Part shown: piece by piece, positions 58,045-64,000 of the stretch
How positions within the stretch are numbered: position 1 is the first letter of the stretch
How the letters are laid out: the number at the start of each line of letters is the position of its first letter
Source: an uncultured Muribaculaceae bacterium
GTDB lineage: Bacteria > Bacteroidota > Bacteroidia > Bacteroidales > Muribaculaceae
Direction: 5' to 3'
NCBI GenBank assembly: GCA_910579995.1
Contig: CAJTWH010000014.1
Coordinates: 1 to 64,000, forward strand
DNA: 64,000 nucleotides
The notes under the pieces: generated by a model
The model's database searches: none
Told to the model about the DNA's origin: nothing
Seen by the model: the letters and a program-made list of their open reading frames with translations, nothing else
Position numbers and translations under genes: made by a program

Positions 58045-61004
58045 AACCATATATATTGCTTTTGGCCGCCCTCGGGTTCGGCGCTCATGCTCAGATGGTT
58101 GAGCCCGGAGCCTACGGCGATTTGCAGCGGGCGTCGCAGTTCTACGAGGCCGGCAACTATCAGGCCGCACTGGCGCAACTTACAAAGAGCGACGTGCCTG
58201 CGGATGTGGCTCCTCAGATTCTGCTGCTCAAAGCCAAGACCCTCTACGCATTGGGAAATTACAGCGAGGCCAAGCTCGACTTCGAAGCATTGGCCGCGTC
58301 ATATCCCACAAGCTCCGAGGCTTTGCCGGCCGTTCTTGGGGCAGCTGACTGCATATATGCCCAAGGCCGTTATAAAGAAGCTCTGGAGGCCTACAATGCC
58401 TTGCCGCTCAAACGCTTCGCCCCCGCCGAGGCCGCCGGAATCAGCTATAACAGCGGCGTCTGCGCATATCAGTGCGGCGACACCGACGCTGCAAGCAGAT
58501 ATTTTGCCGAAGCAGCTGCCGCGACGTCTACCCGCTCGGCCGCAAACTTTTATCAGGGTGTCATCGCTTTTGAAAAAGGCGACTATGCCAAAGCCCGCAA
58601 CTACTTCAATATCACCAACCAAGGTGCCGAGCCGGGTCGGCGCGCTCCATATTATATTGCTCAAATCGACTTCGTGCAAGGGCAATGGGCAAAGGCACTC
58701 ACGCAGGCTCGTCAGGTATTGCGGGCATGTCCGGCCGACGAACGGCCTGAAATGCAGCGCGTGGCCGGTGAATCGTTGATTAAACTCGGGCAGAAAACCG
58801 ATGGCCTCGAATATCTGCGGAAATATATCGCCGAGTGCAAAACACCGGCGAAATCAGCACTTTACCTCGTAGGAGTGGCAGACTTCGAGAACGGCGACTA
58901 CGAAGGCGCCGTCAAGAATCTGCGTCCCGTCACAGAGAGCGAAGACCCTCGGCTCGCCCAATCGGCATATCTCTTTATTGGCCAATCGCTTATGCACAGC
59001 GGTGACCATGACGCCGCCCTGATGTCGTTCGACAAGGCCATGTCAATCACCAACGGCGACAAGGCAGTGGAAGAAGCAGCATACTACAACTATGCCGTGG
59101 CAAAATTCGAAGGAGCCTCCATACCCTTTAAATCATCAGCAGAGACTTTCGAGGAGTTCCTGCGCCGCTATCCGTCGGGAGCCTACAGCGAACGCGTGGC
59201 CGATTATCTTGCCGGCGGTTATCTTGCCGACAAAGACTATGCCGCCGCCGTTGAGCGTATCGACCGCATAGCCAACCCCTCAGATAAACTGCTCAAAACC
59301 AAGCAGCAGGCACTCTATGCCCTTGCATGGAACGATTGGCAGACAGCCGACTATGCCTCGGCACTCGCCAATCTCAACAAGGCAGCACAATATGCGCGAC
59401 TCGACGCCGCTACGGCAGCCGAGGTTGACCTGCTCAAAGCGCAGGTGCTTGCCCGCCAAGGAAATAACAAAGAAGCGGCTTCTCTCTTCCGCTCATATCT
59501 CAACAAAGCCCCCCGCACAGCCACCAACAAGGCTATCGCCTCATACGGGCTCGGCTATGCCCTCTACAACACCGGCGAGCTTTCGGGAGCCAAGCGGGCT
59601 TTCACCGACGCTGCCTCTGCTCTCGAAGGAAACGCCAAGGCCGACTCATACAACCGTCTCGGCAACCTTGCCCAAGCCTCCGGCGACTTCGACGCCGCAG
59701 TGTCGTACTACGAGAAAGCCCTCCATACCAAGGCCGGAGCTTCCGACTACTCGGCTTTCGAGCTTGCCAAGATTAGAGGCTATCAGCGTGACTACGAGGG
59801 CAAGCTCGCCGCCCTCGACGCTTTCATGCGAGATTATCCCAACTCGGCGCTGCTGCCCGACGCCCTCCTCGAAACCACACAGGCGCAGATAAGCCTTGGC
59901 CGCAATGCCGACGCCGTAGAGACCTACCGCAAACTCATATCGCAATACCCCTCGACCTCGCAGGGGCGCCGCGGCTATCTTGAGATGGCAATGACACTTC
60001 TCGACATGAACCGCCGGGCAGACGCATTCGAGGCATACCGCAGCGTGATTTCGCTGTATCCGAGCTCAGAGGAAGCCGCGCAGGCTGCCACTCTGCTCAA
60101 GAATCTCTATGCCGACGAGGGCCGTGCGGCAGATTATATCGACTTCATCAACTCGGTAGACAATGCCCCGAAAGTCGACGCTGCCGAGGCCGAACAACTT
60201 ACATACGCCTCGGCCATAAAGACTTACCGCTCGAAAGGGAGCGTGGCGCAGGTTGAGGAGTTTGTAAATAAATACCCGGCGTCGTCGCACCGCGCCGAAA
60301 TGCTCGGCATATTGCTCGAATATGCGCAGCGCAATGATGATACAGCCAAGGCGCAGAGCCTCGCAGAGCAGATTATTTCCTCGTATCCCGACAGCCGTGT
60401 GGCCGAGGACGCCCTTGCCGTAAAGGCTGCAGCTCTTTACTCTTCCGGCTCTATTCCCGAGGCTCTCGCACTCTATCAGCAACTTGAAAACCGCGCTTCC
60501 GACGCCTCTGCGGCCACTACGGCACGTCTCGGCGTAATGCGCGCAGCCCGCGATATGGGCGACTATGCTCTTGCGGCGCAGGAAGCCGACGCCCTCTTGG
60601 CAGGCGCTTCGGGTGAGAGTGACTATAGTATTGCCGAAGCACAGTTTACCAAGGCATGCGCCCTCGAAGCCGAAGGCAAGGTCGATGAGGCTATTGCCCT
60701 GTGGAACAGCGGGGCGGGCAACCCGTCGGAACTTTTCGGCGCCAAGAGTGCCTATCGTGCAGCCGAGGCTCTCTACGAGGCCGGCAAGCTCAAGGAGGCT
60801 CTCGCCGCGGCGCAGAAATTTGTAAAATCAGGATCCAAACAACATTATTGGATTGCCCGCGGATTTATCTTGCTCAGCGACATCTACAAGGCGAAAGGAA
60901 ATACCTACGAGTCACGCCAATATCTTGAGGCTCTGCGCGATAATTATCCCGGCAGCGAGACTGATATCAAGATGATGATTCAATCGCGACTCGACGAGAA
61001 ATAA
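58041..61004 (+). CDS. Exported TPR-repeat protein
   Basis: The product has 987 residues from the ATG at 58041, overlapping the permease stop by 4 bp. A signal peptide (MKPYILLLAALGFGAHAQ) is followed by about 25 TPR/TOM-like repeats from about 35 to 960. There are regular A-x3-Y-x2-A-L motifs throughout (for example YEAGNYQAALAQL, then AYNALPLKRF). The C-terminal part has the YbgF/outer-membrane-assembly-like pattern YPGSETDIKMMIQSRL. Such proteins usually scaffold envelope complexes. The barrel gene downstream, 42 bp away, is a likely partner. Confidence 0.85.
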   Translation: MKPYILLLAALGFGAHAQMVEPGAYGDLQRASQFYEAGNYQAALAQLTKSDVPADVAPQILLLKAKTLYALGNYSEAKLDFEALAASYPTSSEALPAVLGAADCIYAQGRYKEALEAYNALPLKRFAPAEAAGISYNSGVCAYQCGDTDAASRYFAEAAAATSTRSAANFYQGVIAFEKGDYAKARNYFNITNQGAEPGRRAPYYIAQIDFVQGQWAKALTQARQVLRACPADERPEMQRVAGESLIKLGQKTDGLEYLRKYIAECKTPAKSALYLVGVADFENGDYEGAVKNLRPVTESEDPRLAQSAYLFIGQSLMHSGDHDAALMSFDKAMSITNGDKAVEEAAYYNYAVAKFEGASIPFKSSAETFEEFLRRYPSGAYSERVADYLAGGYLADKDYAAAVERIDRIANPSDKLLKTKQQALYALAWNDWQTADYASALANLNKAAQYARLDAATAAEVDLLKAQVLARQGNNKEAASLFRSYLNKAPRTATNKAIASYGLGYALYNTGELSGAKRAFTDAASALEGNAKADSYNRLGNLAQASGDFDAAVSYYEKALHTKAGASDYSAFELAKIRGYQRDYEGKLAALDAFMRDYPNSALLPDALLETTQAQISLGRNADAVETYRKLISQYPSTSQGRRGYLEMAMTLLDMNRRADAFEAYRSVISLYPSSEEAAQAATLLKNLYADEGRAADYIDFINSVDNAPKVDAAEAEQLTYASAIKTYRSKGSVAQVEEFVNKYPASSHRAEMLGILLEYAQRNDDTAKAQSLAEQIISSYPDSRVAEDALAVKAAALYSSGSIPEALALYQQLENRASDASAATTARLGVMRAARDMGDYALAAQEADALLAGASGESDYSIAEAQFTKACALEAEGKVDEAIALWNSGAGNPSELFGAKSAYRAAEALYEAGKLKEALAAAQKFVKSGSKQHYWIARGFILLSDIYKAKGNTYESRQYLEALRDNYPGSETDIKMMIQSRLDEK

Positions 61005-61016
61005 ACTATATAATTC

Positions 61017-61036
61017 AAGTTTCGCTTACGGAACTT
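61017..61036. repeat. Short palindrome between the TPR and barrel genes
   Basis: AAGTTTCGCTTACGGAACTT, a variant of the AAGTTTCGC/GCGAAACTT family with one mismatch, 12 bp after the TPR stop codon. Confidence 0.65.
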
Positions 61037-61046
61037 CTGCTACATA

Positions 61047-62741
61047 ATGAAAAAGATACTTTTCCTATCTATATTCCTCCCCCTGTGTGGTTTTGCACAG
61101 GACCTTTCTACCGAGGTCGTGGTAGACCGCACTGTCGTTGTCGATCTTCCCGAAGCCTCGCCACTGCCCGGTGTCGGGCCGGCTTTGTCCTTGCCGCAGC
61201 GCGACAGCCACAACCTGCAGCTTTCCGATTATACCCTTGCCGCCGATTTCGCCCCCGGAGTGGTGCGGACGGCCACGCCTCCATTTACCGGCATAGCTGT
61301 GCCTCCGGCTTACCGCGGATTCGCTTGGCTGGGATATTTCCCGACGTATAATCTCGGCGCGGGAGTGGGGTATAAGGTGCTCGACAGCGCCGCCGATCGC
61401 CTCAATGTTGCCGCCGGTTTCGAGGGAGCCTCGTGGCATGGTCTCGGTAACTCCGAGACTAAACCGTCGCAGCGCTACAACTCATTTGATATCCTTGCCG
61501 ACTACAGCCATATCTTCAAATCCGGCCTCAAGCTCTATGCCAAGGCCGACTATGGCCACGACGCGCTCAGCGTGCCGTATTTCTCGACTATCGTCGGCGA
61601 CGCGCCCCAATCCTACGACCATGCTGCTTTCGAGGCCGGTGTTGCGCGGGAGGGTAATATAAGCTATGAGGCACGCGCTTTCTACCGGCTGTTCAATGTT
61701 AATGATAAAGTATTTACGTGGTCTCCCTACGCCTCTGTTTCGGGCTCGCTTGCCTATCCCGGAGCGCGCGAGAGTCATTTCGGCGTAGACGGAAGTCTGT
61801 CGGTTCGCATGCGTTCAACGTCGGTATTCCGTCTTGGCATTGAGGTCGAAGGTTTCAATACCAGAGGCTTTTTCCCGCGATATAGCGATATCGGCGAGCG
61901 CGATGTGCATGCTTGGAACATAGGACTTGATCCGTCGTTCAGATTCTCTGCCGGCAACTTTGATGTGCGCCTCGGCCTCCAAGTCGATTTCAGCGAGCAC
62001 ACAGATGGCTTTGAATTCCGCATAGCCCCCGACTGCGGCGTTGTCTGGCATGCCGCAGGCTGGGCTGAGGTTTATGCTGAGGCTACAGGAGGCCAACGCT
62101 ACAACAGTCTCTACGATATCTATAATTACTCCGTATTTGCCCCCGGATCAAGCGTATACGAGACAATGAGCACGCGCATTGACTTCCTCGCCGGCATACG
62201 CTTGGGGTCGTTCGGCGGTTTCAGTGCCGATATACATGGCGGTTATGCTGATACTGAAGATGTGCCAATGCCGGGGGTATTCGTATATTCCGACGGCCGC
62301 GCAGTGTCGTGTTTCGCAGGCCGTCATGTTTATGGCTGGCGTGCCGGAGCGAGCTTTTCTTATAGTTATGCTGATATAGTGAAAGCGCGTGTCGACGCCG
62401 ACCTCTATCCCCACGGCGAAGGCCGCGGCTATTGGCAGAATATCGACAATGCACGCGCTGCAATCAATGCACAGGTGACAGTCAAGGCCACCGACCGACT
62501 ATCTGTAGGTCTCGCTTACAAACTCCGCTCTCGCCGCGCTGCTTACTATGGCTACGATAACACCACGCTCTATGACCTCGGCAATATCTATGACCTTGGA
62601 GTCAACGCCACATATCGCTTCTCTGACCGCCTGAGTTTCTTCGGCCGCTTCGACAATCTCCTTGCGCACCGCTATCTTATAATGCCCGGCATTCAGAGCC
62701 AACGTGTCCACGGTCTTGTGGGTGCGACGTATATGTTCTGA
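61047..62741 (+). CDS. Outer-membrane beta-barrel protein
   Basis: This 564-residue protein has a signal peptide (MKKILFLSIFLPLCGFAQ). Residues about 20-90 form a plug-like segment. The rest alternates amphipathic strands with aromatic ends (GFAWLGYFPTYNLGAGVGYKV, then SFSYSYADI), and the final strand ends HGLVGATYMF with a terminal aromatic, as outer-membrane barrels do. It lacks a TonB box and a full plug, so it resembles a TonB-receptor-like porin rather than a receptor. It follows the TPR protein gene and ends in a bidirectional terminator. Confidence 0.8.
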   Translation: MKKILFLSIFLPLCGFAQDLSTEVVVDRTVVVDLPEASPLPGVGPALSLPQRDSHNLQLSDYTLAADFAPGVVRTATPPFTGIAVPPAYRGFAWLGYFPTYNLGAGVGYKVLDSAADRLNVAAGFEGASWHGLGNSETKPSQRYNSFDILADYSHIFKSGLKLYAKADYGHDALSVPYFSTIVGDAPQSYDHAAFEAGVAREGNISYEARAFYRLFNVNDKVFTWSPYASVSGSLAYPGARESHFGVDGSLSVRMRSTSVFRLGIEVEGFNTRGFFPRYSDIGERDVHAWNIGLDPSFRFSAGNFDVRLGLQVDFSEHTDGFEFRIAPDCGVVWHAAGWAEVYAEATGGQRYNSLYDIYNYSVFAPGSSVYETMSTRIDFLAGIRLGSFGGFSADIHGGYADTEDVPMPGVFVYSDGRAVSCFAGRHVYGWRAGASFSYSYADIVKARVDADLYPHGEGRGYWQNIDNARAAINAQVTVKATDRLSVGLAYKLRSRRAAYYGYDNTTLYDLGNIYDLGVNATYRFSDRLSFFGRFDNLLAHRYLIMPGIQSQRVHGLVGATYMF

Positions 62742-62757
62742 TATTACTCAGGGCGGT

Positions 62758-62793
62758 AAAATAAAAAAGAGGCATGAGCCTCTTTTTTATTTT
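62758..62793. terminator. Bidirectional terminator
   Basis: Perfect arms AAAATAAAAAAGAGGC (62758-62773) and GCCTCTTTTTTATTTT (62778-62793) with an ATGA loop. It lies between the barrel gene (plus) and the regulator remnant (minus), and can end both. Confidence 0.92.
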
Positions 62794-63003
62794 AGTGTCA
62801 GTCGCAGATTTCCCAATGCCCGCCCTTGTCCGGCCCGACACGACGAATCTTGCCGGCTTCTCTGAGTTTTCTTATTTGAAGTTTTATTGCATCAGGCGTT
62901 ACCTCACATGCCTCTGCTAATTTCTTTCTCGAAATATTAGGATTTTCTGATATTAGTGTAATTATTTTCTGGGTAGTTTTCTGTGTAGATTCTTCTTCGT
63001 ATT

Positions 63004-63111
63004 CAGTTTTCTGGGTAGTTTTCTCTGAACCGTTCAGGTCACTTGCTTCATTATCCTCAGTTTTCTGGGTAGTTTTCTCTGAACCGTTCAGGTCACTTGC
63101 TTCATTATCCT
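63004..63111. repeat. 54-bp in-frame tandem repeat in the regulator remnant
   Basis: The block from CAGTTTTCTGGGTAG is repeated with a period of exactly 54 bp (18 codons), at 63004 and 63058. Shorter related blocks lie on both sides up to about 63185. It encodes SEKTTQKTEDNEASDLNG-type units, so copy number can change without shifting the frame. Confidence 0.85.
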
Positions 63112-63422
63112 CAGTTTTCTGGGTAGTTTTCTGTGTAGATTCTTCTTCGTATTCGGTTTTCTGGGTAGTTTTCTCTGAACTTTTCAGGTCACTTCTCCAT
63201 AAAATTACCCTGAACTGGTCGCCGCTGACTTCGTTGCGGAATTCGATATTGTCGTCAGATTGCAAAGCGCGGATAATACCGGAGCCGAGGCCGCGGTAAT
63301 CCATCGTCTTCGCACAAAGAGTGGCAATGAGCTGATTGCGCTGATAAGCATTTCGAAATCCGACCCATCGTTTATGGCACGGATCAACCGTATACGCAAA
63401 GTGGCGGCTTTTCTCTGAGTAG

Positions 63423-63453
63423 TTGTATAAGATATATTTTTTGCTTAATTTTG
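63423..63453 (+). promoter_or_regulatory. Promoter of the secreted gene at the right edge
   Basis: TTG (63423-63425), 20-bp spacer, TAATTTTG (63446-63453), about 32 bp before the ATG at 63486. It lies inside the apparent N-terminal part of the divergent remnant. Confidence 0.7.
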
Positions 63454-63485
63454 CATGAATCTCTAAATCACGTAACTTTAATACC

Positions 63486-64000
63486 ATGAAATATATCTCG
63501 GTTTTGGCTTTGGCGCTTTCTATGTCGGCGCTTGCGTCGGCTCAGGATGTGCAGACCTTCTCTTACTCAACGCCCGACGGTAAGTCGGGGCTGCGCGTGG
63601 CGTGGCGCAATGATTCATCGGAGCAGTGGCAGGTGATAAAACGTGATCTCGTGAAGAGCGACTTCGGCTCTTGGGGCGGTGGCAAGAGGATGTATAGCCC
63701 GCGTCTGTTCCGCAATGCCTCCGACGGTCTTTGGACTCTCGTGTTCAATTGCACGCCCGAGGTGACTGCCATAACCACGAGTAAAGCTCTCACTTCATGG
63801 ACTCCGCAGCGATATCTCGCCTCAGCCGATGACCTTCCGGCCGATATGCACTCCGCCGTACGCCTCACTCCCGATACTATCGAAATCGGCGGCACTACAT
63901 TTACCGGCTATGTGCAGACAATGCCTAAGAGCCTCGTTGAGTCGGTGATAGCTTTCGACAATGCCGATCGTGCACGTCAGGCACTTTTCAATGAAAAAGC
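63486..64000 (+). CDS. Secreted protein, five-bladed-propeller-like, cut by the window edge
   Basis: The open frame runs from the ATG at 63486 to the window end without a stop, giving at least 171 residues. It begins with a signal peptide (MKYISVLALALSMSALASAQ). Residues about 60-110 have the pattern GGKRMYSPRLFRNASDGLWTLVFN, then TSKALTSWTPQRYL. This resembles the D-G-x-W and S-x-D-L-x-x-W-x-P-Q repeats of family 43-like glycoside hydrolases and related propellers. The family assignment is tentative. It is divergently oriented to the remnant, overlapping it by 2 bp. Confidence 0.65.
   Translation, partial: MKYISVLALALSMSALASAQDVQTFSYSTPDGKSGLRVAWRNDSSEQWQVIKRDLVKSDFGSWGGGKRMYSPRLFRNASDGLWTLVFNCTPEVTAITTSKALTSWTPQRYLASADDLPADMHSAVRLTPDTIEIGGTTFTGYVQTMPKSLVESVIAFDNADRARQALFNEK

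Larger units (their letters stand above)
62798..63487 (-). pseudogene. C-terminal remnant of an AlbA_2/HATPase-like DNA-binding protein
   Basis: The stretch RNQLIATLCAKTMDYRGLGSGIIRAL (near residue 50) and FRVILWR match the C-terminal ATPase-like part of the AlbA_2 "ATP-dependent helicase-like" transcription regulators. The end is a winged helix (ISENPNISRKKLAEACEVTPDAIKLQIRKLR). Between them lies a low-complexity region of KTTQKTE repeats. The N-terminal AlbA_2 domain is absent. The first 40 codons overlap the promoter of the divergent gene, so the upstream half was probably deleted. Normal members have about 400-500 residues. Confidence 0.75.

Overview
The window looks like chromosome from a gut-type member of the Bacteroidales, probably Muribaculaceae or a close relative. 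The grounds are: -7 boxes of the form TAnnTTTG with TTG/TTTG about 19-20 bp upstream, near absence of Shine-Dalgarno sites, a PorV subunit and sorting-domain cargo of the type IX secretion system, outer-membrane barrels of Bacteroidetes type, and gene orders such as porV-ispF and DUF177-rpmF-fabH-era-der. Naming the family is inference. Most of the sequence is GC-rich core genome. AT-richer islands at about 38.5-39.7 kb and 46.6-48.1 kb look acquired.

Layout. 0.2-3.0 kb: tRNA-Ser and the lpxB-tadA-rnz operon (all minus). 3.0-3.5 kb: a 94-bp tandem repeat and a possible tiny ORF. 3.5-6.2 kb: a secreted protein, ispF and porV. 6.3-10.6 kb: an isolated two-gene operon made of a complete-looking phage terminase large subunit and a 799-residue companion, with no other phage genes. 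10.7-13.6 kb: a Sel1-type secreted protein and a 0.6-kb gene-free cluster of palindromes. 13.6-19.9 kb: DUF2851, ribE, an unknown one-helix membrane protein and a T9SS cargo protein. 20.1-29.4 kb: an iron alcohol dehydrogenase, then a minus-strand run of TolC, HlyD-type adaptor, two ABC-2 permeases, a flippase and a glycosyltransferase. 29.5-30.4 kb: a RAYT-type Y1 transposase. 32.8-38.5 kb: der, era, fabH, rpmF, DUF177 and a radical SAM protein. 38.5-39.6 kb: a decayed RHS locus. 39.7-46.6 kb: a TonB-dependent barrel, an MscS channel, a truncated zeta-like toxin with its partner, tRNA-Pro, and rpsF-rpsR-rplI. 46.7-54.2 kb: a 2030-residue exported RHS protein followed by two likely immunity genes. 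54.3-62.7 kb: a plus-strand run of a MalY-type lyase, aroA, a small membrane protein, a ZnuB-like permease, a 987-residue TPR protein and an outer-membrane barrel. The window ends with a transcription-factor remnant and the start of a secreted gene.

The most interesting themes are: (1) the orphan terminase operon sitting upstream of porV, where porU is found in Porphyromonas; (2) a RAYT transposase in the same window as several families of palindromic repeats, including a roughly 150-bp element found three times, each time directly behind a stop codon; and (3) a complete RHS toxin/immunity locus plus the remains of a second one. Function for the unknown genes is inference throughout, because no database search could be run.
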